From QWHO01 sp039809865 (lineage in GTDB: Bacteria; Vulcanimicrobiota; Xenobia; Xenobiales; QWHO01): a stretch of 64,000 bases of DNA. The position numbers and the translations under genes were made by a program. The notes below the pieces were generated by a model, which saw nothing but the letters and a program-made list of their open reading frames with translations, searched no databases and was not told the DNA's origin. Location of the stretch: assembly GCA_039809865.1 (NCBI GenBank), contig JBDHVW010000007.1:1-64000 (forward strand), read 5' to 3'. Positions 9,062 to 18,431 of the stretch are shown piece by piece; the first letter of the stretch is position 1; every line of letters begins with the position of its first letter.

Positions 9062-10262
9062 CTCTCAAACGGCTGGGATCGACCACCAACCAGCTGTAAC
9101 CCCGGAAACGGGCCGCGGCCAGCTCTCGCATCGAGAGATCGGCCTCGGCCCGTTGTCTTTCCAGTGACTCTCGCAAGCCGAACAACTCGTGATCCAGACT
9201 GCGATTCAGAGCTTGCAGCTCGCGCGTCAGGCCGGCCCGCCGAAGGCGCGGAGCCTGTTGCAGCTCCTCCAGGAGGCGTTGCTTCTCGAGCGCGGTCGGG
9301 TGGTCGGCGGGCAAAAAGCGCTGAGGATTGTGGCGCAACTGCCAGAGGCGGGCCGTGAGCTCGGCCTGGCGCACCGGCGCCTGCGCGTCAGCCGGCAGGG
9401 CCAGCCAGTAGTTGAGCCAGACCACCCCGTAGGGCGGAGGCTCCAGCTGGTAGAAACGGCGCAGCACCAGGTCGGTGGCCTGGTCGTAGGCGGCGCCGCC
9501 GGTTCCGTGCAGATAGAGATCGCTGGAGAGCCGGCAGAAGGCGCTCCAGAGCACCGCCCGGGGACGCAGGGCGGAACGATCCTCCACAGCCTTTCCCGCG
9601 GCCCAGAGCGTGCCGTGGCGGTCGACCCAGACCGGTTGGCGATTCACCCAGAGCGGCAGCTCAATGCGCTCCCCTTCCTGTCGCAGCTCCGGGAAAGGAT
9701 GGGCGAGGCTCCGCCAGCCGTGGCGGGCGCGCTCCTCCCGGCAGACCGCGTTGAACTGGAGGCGAAAGTCGTCGGGAGCCTCCAGGATCGGTGCGAGGAG
9801 CCGGGCCGACACCGGGCTCTCGAGCCATTCCGACTGCCAGCCACGGGGCAGGTCCAGACCGCCGGCCTGATGCCGTATCCCCGCCAGGAAGCGAGCCAGG
9901 TTGTCGGCCTCGAGCCAGCCTCGGTAGGGCTGGACCGGCCCGAGCCGGTCCAGAAAATCCTCCCAGCCCGCCTGCGAGGGCGCGGGCAGCTGGTCCAGCA
10001 CGCCCGAGGCCAGGGAGATCCGCTCCACCCTGACCGGCTCGCGACCCGGCACGACGGCCTGCACGTCGCAGCGAGCGGAGTCGGCCTCGAAGTAGAGCGT
10101 CTCCCAACCCTGGCGCTGCAGCTCGGCAAGCAGGAACTCGCGCACCCAGATTCCGGCGTGAAACAGCTCGGGTTGGTGCGAGGTGGCCACGCGGCTCCCG
10201 CGCCACTGCTCGGGCTCGGGCCACAGGAAGAGCCGGTCGGGCTCGTCCGGGAGACGCGTCAC
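8988..10262 (-). CDS. Hypothetical protein downstream of bshB1; possible distant BshC-like protein
   Basis: I do not recognise this 424-residue protein with certainty. It has no signal peptide or membrane helix. Near the N-terminus it has 'VATSHQPELFHAGIW' followed about 20 residues later by 'TLYFEADSARCD'. This order recalls BshC (the bacillithiol-forming cysteine ligase), which has a GQQxGLxTGPLY motif followed by a PVFWIAxEDHD motif. The GTG start overlaps the BshB1 stop (GTGA at 10259-10262), so the two are coupled. A role in low-molecular-weight thiol synthesis is inferred from this context. The C-terminal 25 codons overlap the convergent XRE gene. Function confidence is low, gene confidence is good. 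Confidence 0.65.
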   Translation of the reverse strand: MTRLPDEPDRLFLWPEPEQWRGSRVATSHQPELFHAGIWVREFLLAELQRQGWETLYFEADSARCDVQAVVPGREPVRVERISLASGVLDQLPAPSQAGWEDFLDRLGPVQPYRGWLEADNLARFLAGIRHQAGGLDLPRGWQSEWLESPVSARLLAPILEAPDDFRLQFNAVCREERARHGWRSLAHPFPELRQEGERIELPLWVNRQPVWVDRHGTLWAAGKAVEDRSALRPRAVLWSAFCRLSSDLYLHGTGGAAYDQATDLVLRRFYQLEPPPYGVVWLNYWLALPADAQAPVRQAELTARLWQLRHNPQRFLPADHPTALEKQRLLEELQQAPRLRRAGLTRELQALNRSLDHELFGLRESLERQRAEADLSMRELAAARFRGYSWLVVDPSRLRAISTSRLASLAPRASPTRSPPGKL

Positions 10263-10939
10263 AGCGAGTCGAGCGAGGTCAGGCGCAGAGGCTCGCGGCT
10301 GAAGAAGATCTCGCCGGCCTCGGCCCCGATCAGGCCGCCCCAGTAGCGCGCGTGGTCCGCCACCCGGCCGAAGATTCCCAGATTGCCTCTCTCCTCATTG
10401 AACTGCGAACGGTAGACCCGCACCGCCTCCAGCTTCTGGTCGAGCTGTCCGCTGATGTCGAACACGAAGCTCGGTTGCGGGTGCAATTTGTAGTGGTTGC
10501 AGAAGTAATGCAACATGCGGGGAATGGGCGCCGGCTCGCCCGGAATGTCGCTGCGCGTCAGCTTGGTATAGAACGCGGCCGCCTCGCACAGACGGCAGGC
10601 GGCGACGTGATCGGGGTGGGCGTCGATCCAGTAAGGCACGGCGACCCGGCGCGGCTTCGTCTCGCGCAGCACGGCGGCGATCCGCTTGCGGTTGGGGACC
10701 GTGTCCTCGAGGTACCGATTGGGCAGCTCGAGCGTCTGCCGCCAGTCCACGCCCAGGATCTTGGCGGCCTCGCGGCTCTCGGCCAGGCGCTTCTCGACCG
10801 TGCCGGTCGGCGTCGGCTCGCCATCGGTCAGGTCCAGGATGCCGACCTTCCGGCCGGCTCGGACCAGCGTGGCCAGAGTGCCGCCCAGCCCGATCTCGAC
10901 GTCGTCGGGGTGGGCCCCTATCGCGAGCAGGTCGAGCAT
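10259..10939 (-). CDS. bshB1: BshB1-like N-acetylglucosaminyl-malate deacetylase (LmbE/PIG-L family)
   Basis: The 226-residue protein has the zinc-binding LmbE motif 'AHPDDVEIGLGG' at residues 8-19 and 'HPDHVAACRL' near residue 110, both typical of BshB1. The 'LDLTDGEPTPTGTVEKRLAE' stretch is also characteristic of the bacillithiol subgroup. The enzyme would remove acetate from GlcNAc-malate, the second step of bacillithiol synthesis. The gene overlaps the upstream glycosyltransferase by 22 bases and the downstream gene by four. BshA is not in this window; the upstream glycosyltransferase is family 2, not the BshA type. Other LmbE deacetylases remain possible. Confidence 0.8.
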   Translation of the reverse strand: MLDLLAIGAHPDDVEIGLGGTLATLVRAGRKVGILDLTDGEPTPTGTVEKRLAESREAAKILGVDWRQTLELPNRYLEDTVPNRKRIAAVLRETKPRRVAVPYWIDAHPDHVAACRLCEAAAFYTKLTRSDIPGEPAPIPRMLHYFCNHYKLHPQPSFVFDISGQLDQKLEAVRVYRSQFNEERGNLGIFGRVADHARYWGGLIGAEAGEIFFSREPLRLTSLDSL

Positions 10940-11556
10940 GACAGCACTCGCAGGTATTCATCCAGCGGCCGGCCGGGAGAGGCGCCGTGGTAGATGCAGG
11001 CCACCGGCACCTCGAGCACCGACAGACCCAGCCGGTGGGCCTGCAGCCAGAGCTGCAGCGGCATTGCGTAGCCCGGCTCGTCCAGCGAAAGCTGGCGCAG
11101 CGCCGCCGAGCGGTAGACTTTGAGCCCACAGAACGCGTCGGTCAGTCCCCACCCCGTCAGCCCGTTGAGGCGCTGCAGAACGGCCTGATGGACGGCCTGG
11201 CGAGAGGGGGGCGGGGGCAAGCCGCGCCGGGCAGATTGGGGGTGAAAGCGACTGCCCGACACGATATCTGCCTCAAAATCGAGGAGTCTGAGCAGGTCGG
11301 CGGGGTCGTGCTGCCCGTCGGCGTCGATGGTGGCGATGCGCTCGAACCCTCGCTCCAGCGCGTAGGTAAAGCCGGTGAGGAGGGCGGCCCCATAGCCGCG
11401 CCTCTGGTCATGCCGCAGCCGCACGGCCCCTTCGGTGGGCAGAACCGCGGTCGAGCCATCGTCGACCACGACGACCTCTCCCGGCAGGGCGGAGATCAGG
11501 CGCTCGAGTCCTTCGAAATGGTTGAAAGTGGGCACCACGACGGCCAGCGATCCCAT
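10918..11556 (-). CDS. Family 2 glycosyltransferase (dolichol-phosphate-mannose-synthase-like)
   Basis: The 212-residue protein starts 'MGSLAVVVPTFNHFEGL' and shows the GT2 elements 'EVVVVDDGS', 'IATIDADGQHDPADL' (DxD-type) and 'DIVSGSRFHP'. The length fits soluble GT-A enzymes that load a sugar onto a lipid carrier. The ATG at 11556 matches the usual N-terminus; the frame is open far upstream only as a shadow of the acyl-CoA ligase gene. It heads a three-gene minus operon with bshB1 and faces the ligase gene over a 60-bp divergent gap. Confidence 0.85.
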   Translation of the reverse strand: MGSLAVVVPTFNHFEGLERLISALPGEVVVVDDGSTAVLPTEGAVRLRHDQRRGYGAALLTGFTYALERGFERIATIDADGQHDPADLLRLLDFEADIVSGSRFHPQSARRGLPPPPSRQAVHQAVLQRLNGLTGWGLTDAFCGLKVYRSAALRQLSLDEPGYAMPLQLWLQAHRLGLSVLEVPVACIYHGASPGRPLDEYLRVLSCSTCSR

Positions 11557-11616
11557 AGCCGTGGGGTTTCGTGCGGGTCCGCAGGTCCCCTTCCGGGAGC
11601 TGTCAAACCTCAGAAT

Positions 11617-13392
11617 ATGCCAGATCCGCTCGAGGAATGGGCCTCCAAAGCAACCCTCACGACCATCCCGCAGATGTTCCGGCACACGGTCGAGCGCTAC
11701 GGGGAGCGCCCCTATCTCGGCGCCAAGCTCGAGAAAACCTACCACTACCAGACCTACGCCGAGATCCAGACGAAGGTCCACGCGGCGGCCCGCAGCCTGG
11801 TCGCGCTGGGGCTCGAGCCCGGCGAGCGCGTGGCCCAGCTGGCCGGCAATCGTCCCGAGTGGGTGATCACCGATCTGGGAGCCCAGCACGCGGGTCTGGT
11901 GCACGTTCCGCTCTACCCCACCCTGGCCCCCGACGCGATCGCCTACATCTTGAACGACTGCCAGGCGCGTATCCTGGTCGTGGGCACGGCCGAGCAGCGT
12001 GAGCGCGTGCGGCAGGTGCAGGCCGAGCTCGGCCATCTCAAGACGATCGTGGTGCTCGACTCTCAGCCGGGCGAGCTGGACTTTGGCGAGTTCCTGGCCC
12101 GGGGCGACGAGAGCCATCAGGCCGAGGTCGAGCGCCGCGTGGCGGCCCTGAAAGCGACCGACCTCGCCAGCCTGGTCTACACCTCCGGCACGACGGGCCA
12201 GCCCAAGGGCGCCATGTTGCGCCACGGCAACTTCGTCTCCAACGCGCTCGAGGCCGGGAGCCTGATCGGAGTGCGCTCCGACGACCTGGAGCTTTCCTTT
12301 TTGCCGCTGAGCCACGTCTTCGAGCGCATGCTCTTGTATGCCCTCACGTCCGTGGGTGCCGGCATCGCGTACGCCGAGAGCCTCGAGACGGTGGCCCAGA
12401 ATCTGCAAGAAGTGCGCCCCACCGTGATGGCCAGCGTCCCCCGCCTCTACGAGAAGCTGTACGCGCGTGTGCAGGCGGGCGTGCAGGGAAACGTTCGCCA
12501 GAAGCTGTTCCGGTGGGCTCTGGACGTCGGCAAGCGCTACTTCGAGGCGGGCCAGTCCAAAAAGATCCCCCGCGCGCTCCAACTCGAGCGCCGCTTCGCC
12601 TACAAGCTGGTCTTCTCGAAAGTGCACCAGCGGCTGGGCGGTCGCATCCGCTACCTGATCACCGGCAGCGCGCCCCTGCGGCGCGAGGTAGGCGAGTTCT
12701 TCCTGGCGGCGGGTTTCAAGCTGCTGGAAGGCTACGGGCTCACCGAGACGAGCCCGATCGTAACCGTCAACCCGCCGGAGAGCCCCCGCCTGGGCACCGT
12801 GGGACGCCCGCTCGCCGATGTGGAGGTGCTGATCGCGCCTGACGGCGAGATCCTGGTGCGGGGCCCCAACGTGATGGCGGGCTACCTCAACCGGCCCGAG
12901 GATGACTCGATCGATGCCGACGGCTGGTTCCACACGGGGGACATCGGCGCGTTCGACCAGGACGGCTACCTCAGTATCACCGACCGCAAGAAGGAGCTGC
13001 TGGTGCTGTCCAACGGCAAGAAGGTGGCCCCTGCGCCGCTGGAGGAGCGGCTCAAAGCCAGCCCCTACATCGAGCAGGCGGTCGCGGTCGGGGACAACCG
13101 CAATTTCGTGGCCGCGCTGCTGGTGCCCGACCCCGTCGCGCTGGGCGAGAAAGTGGGCGCACCAGCCGACCTCGCGGCCCTGGCGGACAATCCCCAGGCG
13201 GTCGAGCTGCTCACGCAGGAGGCCACCCGGTTGTGCGCCGATTTCTCCAGCTACGAGCGGGTCAAGAAAGTCGCCCTGCTGCCCCGCGAGCTGACGGAGG
13301 CGGCGGGGGATCTGACCCCCACGCTGAAAGTGAAGCGGCGCGTGGTGCTGGAGCGCTTCGCGGAGCAACTGGAGAATCTCTACCGGGAATGA
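11617..13392 (+). CDS. AMP-forming long-chain acyl-CoA synthetase
   Basis: The 591-residue enzyme has the adenylate-forming motifs in order: 'YTSGTTGQPKGAML' near residue 187, 'EGYGLTETSP' near 370, 'GWFHTGDIG' near 435 and 'DRKKELLVLSNGKKVAP' near 455. This is the FadD15-type long-chain fatty acid CoA ligase, forming acyl-CoA and AMP from fatty acid, ATP and CoA in the cytoplasm. The ATG at 11617 starts the conserved N-terminus. It overlaps the HMG-CoA lyase gene by ATGA, so the two are probably co-translated and serve acyl-CoA breakdown. Confidence 0.92.
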   Translation: MPDPLEEWASKATLTTIPQMFRHTVERYGERPYLGAKLEKTYHYQTYAEIQTKVHAAARSLVALGLEPGERVAQLAGNRPEWVITDLGAQHAGLVHVPLYPTLAPDAIAYILNDCQARILVVGTAEQRERVRQVQAELGHLKTIVVLDSQPGELDFGEFLARGDESHQAEVERRVAALKATDLASLVYTSGTTGQPKGAMLRHGNFVSNALEAGSLIGVRSDDLELSFLPLSHVFERMLLYALTSVGAGIAYAESLETVAQNLQEVRPTVMASVPRLYEKLYARVQAGVQGNVRQKLFRWALDVGKRYFEAGQSKKIPRALQLERRFAYKLVFSKVHQRLGGRIRYLITGSAPLRREVGEFFLAAGFKLLEGYGLTETSPIVTVNPPESPRLGTVGRPLADVEVLIAPDGEILVRGPNVMAGYLNRPEDDSIDADGWFHTGDIGAFDQDGYLSITDRKKELLVLSNGKKVAPAPLEERLKASPYIEQAVAVGDNRNFVAALLVPDPVALGEKVGAPADLAALADNPQAVELLTQEATRLCADFSSYERVKKVALLPRELTEAAGDLTPTLKVKRRVVLERFAEQLENLYRE

Positions 13393-14267
13393 GAATCGTC
13401 GAGGTAGGCCCGCGCGACGGGCTGCAGAACGAGGCCGATCTGGTTCCCACCGAGGTCAAGATCGGCTACGTGGAGAGGCTGGCCGCGGCCGGCTTGAAGC
13501 AGATCGAGGTGACCTCGTTCGTTTCGCCCAAATGGGTTCCGCAGCTCGCGGACGCGGCCGAGGTGCTGGCCGGGCTGAAGCTCCCCGACGACGTGGTGGT
13601 CAGCGTGCTGGTGCCCAACCAGAAGGGGCTGGAGCTGGCTCTGAAGGCCGGCGTCAAGCGCGTGGCGGTCTTCACCGCCGCCTCCGAGACGTTCGCCCGC
13701 AAGAACCTCAATCGCTCCATCGCCGAGACGCTGGCCGACTACCGCGGGGTCGTGCGGGCTGCTCTGGATGCCGGATTGAGCGTGCGGGGCTACGTCTCCA
13801 CCTGTTTCGTCTGCCCCTTCGAAGGTCCCGTGGCGCCCGAGGCGGTCGTGCAGGTCACGGCCGACCTGCTGGAGATGGGCGTGGACGAGGTGAGCCTGGG
13901 GGATACGATCGGCGTGGCTGTTCCGCCCCAGATCCGCACCACGGTGGGTGCCGTGCTCAAGGCCGCCCCGGCCGAGCGGCTGGCCCTGCACCTGCACGAC
14001 ACCTGGGCCACGGCGCTGGCCAACGTGTGGGCCGGGCTGGAGCTGGGCATCACCTGCTACGACAGCTCCGCCGGCGGGCTGGGCGGCTGTCCCTACGCGC
14101 CGGGCGCGGCGGGCAACCTGGCCACCGAGGACCTGGTCAACTTCCTGGAGCGCTCGGGCTACCCCACCGGGGTGGACCTGGCGCGGCTGGCCGAGGCCTC
14201 GCGCTACCTGGCCGGCCACCTGGGCCGCACTTTGCCATCGCGGGTGCTGGGGCGCATCGGTGCGTAA
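13389..14267 (+). CDS. mvaB: Hydroxymethylglutaryl-CoA lyase
   Basis: The 292-residue TIM-barrel protein carries 'EVGPRDGLQNE' at residues 5-15, 'HLHDTWA' near 202 and the lyase signature 'GGLGGCPYAPGAAGNLATED' near 233, which includes the catalytic cysteine. It cleaves HMG-CoA to acetoacetate and acetyl-CoA, the last step of leucine degradation. The carboxylase for an earlier step lies convergent at 14770-18285 and a LiuC-like hydratase lies at 39293. The ATG overlaps the upstream stop. Confidence 0.95.
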   Translation: MRIVEVGPRDGLQNEADLVPTEVKIGYVERLAAAGLKQIEVTSFVSPKWVPQLADAAEVLAGLKLPDDVVVSVLVPNQKGLELALKAGVKRVAVFTAASETFARKNLNRSIAETLADYRGVVRAALDAGLSVRGYVSTCFVCPFEGPVAPEAVVQVTADLLEMGVDEVSLGDTIGVAVPPQIRTTVGAVLKAAPAERLALHLHDTWATALANVWAGLELGITCYDSSAGGLGGCPYAPGAAGNLATEDLVNFLERSGYPTGVDLARLAEASRYLAGHLGRTLPSRVLGRIGA

Positions 14268-14763
14268 AGGTCGCCGCACCCTTCAGGAGACGACTCGACG
14301 GCGACGGCTCGTCGGGCGCGTCGTGCTGGGAGTGGTTCTGCTCGTGGTCGTGGTGGGCGGGGGATGGTACGGTTACGGCTGGTGGCAGGCGCGCCAGGGA
14401 GTGAAGATCATGGACGAGGTCTTCACCGGGCTCTCCACGCGCAACCCGGACACGGTTCGCTACCTGTTCTCCCCCCGCACCCGCGCCGAGCTGGGCGGCG
14501 AGAGCCTGACCCCCTACGTCGTCGACCCGGCCCGGTTCCGGGGCGTGAGCTATTACTTCCAGGGCTCGGCGCGGGCGCGCCACTGGGAATTCTCCGAGGT
14601 GCCCCTGGAGGATGGCCGGACCGCGTCGATCATGCTCCTGACCGGTGACCTGGACTATCAGGAAGGATCTCACGGCGTCTGGGACGCCGAGCTCGAATGG
14701 ACCGACGAGGGATGGCGGATCAACACCTTCGGGGTCGTCCCCCCCGACAGCAAGAAAGAATAG
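14260..14763 (+). CDS. Small membrane-anchored protein with NTF2-like C-terminal part
   Basis: The 167-residue product has a basic N-terminus, one membrane helix (about residues 18-38, a run of V, L and G), and an exported domain beginning 'IMDEVFTGLSTRNPDTVRYL'. That domain resembles NTF2-like or DUF4878-type folds by its helix then curved-sheet layout, but this is only a visual impression. The GTG at 14260 overlaps the mvaB stop by eight bases, which favours it over longer upstream readings of the frame. Function unknown. Confidence 0.65.
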   Translation: MRKGRRTLQETTRRRRLVGRVVLGVVLLVVVVGGGWYGYGWWQARQGVKIMDEVFTGLSTRNPDTVRYLFSPRTRAELGGESLTPYVVDPARFRGVSYYFQGSARARHWEFSEVPLEDGRTASIMLLTGDLDYQEGSHGVWDAELEWTDEGWRINTFGVVPPDSKKE

Positions 14764-14769
14764 GACTCT

Positions 14770-15219
14770 TTAGTCCCGACTCACGTCCAGCCGTACCAGC
14801 AGGGCGCCGACTGCGACCAGGTCGCCGACCTGGCAGTTGAGCTCGCGCACGATGCCGTCCCCGGGCGCCTCGAGCGACATCTCCATCTTCATCGACTCCA
14901 TGACCAGCAAAGGCTGGCCCGCCTCGACCTGCGCTCCGACCTCGACCTTCAGCTGCAGGATGCTGCCCGGCATGGCCGCCCGCACCTGGCCGTCGAAGGT
15001 GGTGGGGGTCACGGCGCGCGCCGAGGAGGCGACTTCCCGGGCCAGGTAGCGGCGGCCGTCGAGCCAGAACTCCTGGCGGTTGCCCCGCACGCGGAAAACG
15101 CGCCGGCCGAGGCGCAGGCGCTGCCCATCCCAGGAAACCTCGTGCTCGACGCCGTCGAGGCGCACCGAGCCCGGGCCGGCCATCACCGTCGCCAACCGAT
15201 CGCCGATCTGCAGTCTCAT
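14770..15219 (-). CDS. Biotin carboxyl carrier subunit of an acyl-CoA carboxylase
   Basis: The 149-residue protein ends in a biotinyl domain with 'LLVMESMKMEMSLEAPGDG'; K111 is the predicted biotin site, in ESMKM rather than the more usual EAMKM. The N-terminal half resembles the linker (BT-like) region of methylcrotonyl/propionyl carboxylase alpha chains. In most methylcrotonyl-CoA carboxylases this domain is fused to the biotin carboxylase; here it is a separate gene overlapping it by ATGA at 15216-15219. The same DNA can be read through in other frames, which are shadows. Confidence 0.85.
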   Translation of the reverse strand: MRLQIGDRLATVMAGPGSVRLDGVEHEVSWDGQRLRLGRRVFRVRGNRQEFWLDGRRYLAREVASSARAVTPTTFDGQVRAAMPGSILQLKVEVGAQVEAGQPLLVMESMKMEMSLEAPGDGIVRELNCQVGDLVAVGALLVRLDVSRD

Positions 15220-16670
15220 GAGTTGCTCCAGGGGCCGCTGGTCCAGGGCGAGCCGAGGGCCGGCGCGCCGGATGGGGCGGCGCTCCCGCCTCCGAGCACG
15301 GCCGCCGCCAGCAAGGCCTCGTCCGGGACGCCCGACGGGACCTCGACCCGGTGCTCGGTCAGGAAGCCCGTGTGGGTCTCTCCCGCCACGAACGCGGGGT
15401 GCGCCACCAGGGCGCGCAGGAACTCGAGGTTGCTGGTCAATCCCAGCACGGCGATCTCGCCCAGCCAGGCGTGCATGCGGGCCAGCGTCTCCTCGCGCGT
15501 GGCCCCCCAGGCGATCAACTTGGCCAGCATGGGGTCGTAGTGGGTGCCGACCACGCTGCCCTCCGTCACTCCCGAGTCGAAGCGGGTGCAGGGCCAGTGC
15601 GGGATGTGCAGCACCTCCAACGTGCCGATCGAGGGCAGGAAGCCTCGGGCGGGGTCTTCGGCATACAGGCGCACCTCCAGGGCGTGTCCGCGGGGGCGGA
15701 GCTGCTCCTGGGTGTAGGGGAGCGGCTTGCCGGCCGCGACGTCGAGTTGGAGGCGCACCAGGTCGAGCCCGACCAGCGCCTCGGTCACGGGATGCTCCAC
15801 CTGCAGGCGGGCGTTGACCTCCAGGAAGTAGTAGTTGCCCTGGCCGTCGAGCAGGAACTCGGCGGTGCCGGCGTTCTCGTAGCCGAGCGCCTGTGCGGCT
15901 CGGCAGGCCGACTCGCCCATCTGGGCGCGCAACTCGGGCGTGAGCGCGGGCGAGGGGCTCTCCTCCAGGATCTTCTGGTAGCGGCGTTGGATGGAGCACT
16001 CGCGCTCGAACAGGTGGATCGCGTTGCCGTGCGAGTCGCCAAAGAACTGAATCTCGACGTGGCGCGGGCGGTCGATGAACTTCTCCAGGAAAACACGATC
16101 GTCTCCGAAGGCCGCCAGCGCCTCGCGCCGGGCCGCCGTCATCGCCTCGTCGAGGTCCTCGGGGCGGTCCACCCGGCGCATGCCTTTGCCGCCCCCGCCA
16201 GCCGCGGCTTTGACCAGAACAGGATAGCCCATCTCGCGGGCCGCCGCGGCGAAGTCGCCGGGCGGGTTCCAGGAGGGCACCACCGGCACGCCGGCGCTGA
16301 TCATGGCCTCTTTGGCCTCGACTTTGTCGCCCAACCCTCGGATGACCTCGGCCGACGGGCCCACGAAGACCAGCCCCGCGTCGCGGCAGGCCTGGGCGAA
16401 CTGGGGATTCTCAGACAGGAAACCGTAGCCAGGATGCACCGCCCCGGCGCCGCTCTGGCGGGCGATCTCCAGCAGCAGGTCGCCCCGCAGATAGGTCTCG
16501 CGGGCGGTCTCGCCGGGCAGGCGATAGACCTCGTGGCAGAGCTCGAGGTGCAGCGCGTCGCGATCGGGATCGCTGTAGACGCCGATCGCCTCCAGGCCCA
16601 TCTCGCGCACGGTGCGGGCGACGCGCAGGGCGATCTCGCCCCGGTTGGCTATCAAAACTCGCTTGAACAT
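15216..16670 (-). CDS. Biotin carboxylase subunit (methylcrotonyl-CoA carboxylase type)
   Basis: The 484-residue protein has the ATP-grasp biotin carboxylase pattern: 'KRVLIANRGEIALRV', the glycine-rich 'AAAGGGGKGMRRV', 'EKFIDRPRHVEIQFFGD', and 'FLEVNARLQVEHPVTE'. It carboxylates biotin using ATP and bicarbonate. It lies four bases after the carboxyltransferase gene and overlaps the biotin carrier gene, forming a beta-alpha-carrier operon. The last 40 residues are small and alanine-rich. The partner subunit identifies the complex as a likely methylcrotonyl-CoA carboxylase. Confidence 0.92.
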   Translation of the reverse strand: MFKRVLIANRGEIALRVARTVREMGLEAIGVYSDPDRDALHLELCHEVYRLPGETARETYLRGDLLLEIARQSGAGAVHPGYGFLSENPQFAQACRDAGLVFVGPSAEVIRGLGDKVEAKEAMISAGVPVVPSWNPPGDFAAAAREMGYPVLVKAAAGGGGKGMRRVDRPEDLDEAMTAARREALAAFGDDRVFLEKFIDRPRHVEIQFFGDSHGNAIHLFERECSIQRRYQKILEESPSPALTPELRAQMGESACRAAQALGYENAGTAEFLLDGQGNYYFLEVNARLQVEHPVTEALVGLDLVRLQLDVAAGKPLPYTQEQLRPRGHALEVRLYAEDPARGFLPSIGTLEVLHIPHWPCTRFDSGVTEGSVVGTHYDPMLAKLIAWGATREETLARMHAWLGEIAVLGLTSNLEFLRALVAHPAFVAGETHTGFLTEHRVEVPSGVPDEALLAAAVLGGGSAAPSGAPALGSPWTSGPWSNS

Positions 16671-16674
16671 GGGG

Positions 16675-18285
<1,611 letters not shown>

Positions 18286-18334
18286 GGGTCGCGGGTTATA
18301 CCACTTGGGGGCGGGGAGAACCTTTCGACCGAAG

Positions 18335-18415
18335 GTCGACAGTCAACAGTTAACAGTCGACAGTGGCCGTCGGCGCGAGACCTCTACTGTCGACTGTAGA
18401 CTGTCGACCGTCGAC
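18335..18415. repeat. Heptad repeat hairpin A
   Basis: Two arms of four 7-bp units each. The left arm (18335-18364) uses units such as GTCGACA, GTCAACA and GTTAACA; the right arm (18386-18415) is its inverted partner with ACTGTCG, ACTGTAG and ACCGTCG. About 26 of 30 positions pair, giving a long stem with a 21-base loop. It lies between the MCC operon start and the end of the next minus gene. Confidence 0.85.
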
Positions 18416-18431
18416 CCCACCCCCTCGAGCC

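Noticed and set aside
14763..14776. Terminator between the convergent mvaB and biotin carrier operons (GGACT-CTTT-AGTCC)
   Set aside because: The stem has only five pairs and no T-run follows, so I do not call it.
18335..18415. CRISPR array
   Set aside because: Units are 7 bp without spacers, so this is a short tandem repeat, not CRISPR.
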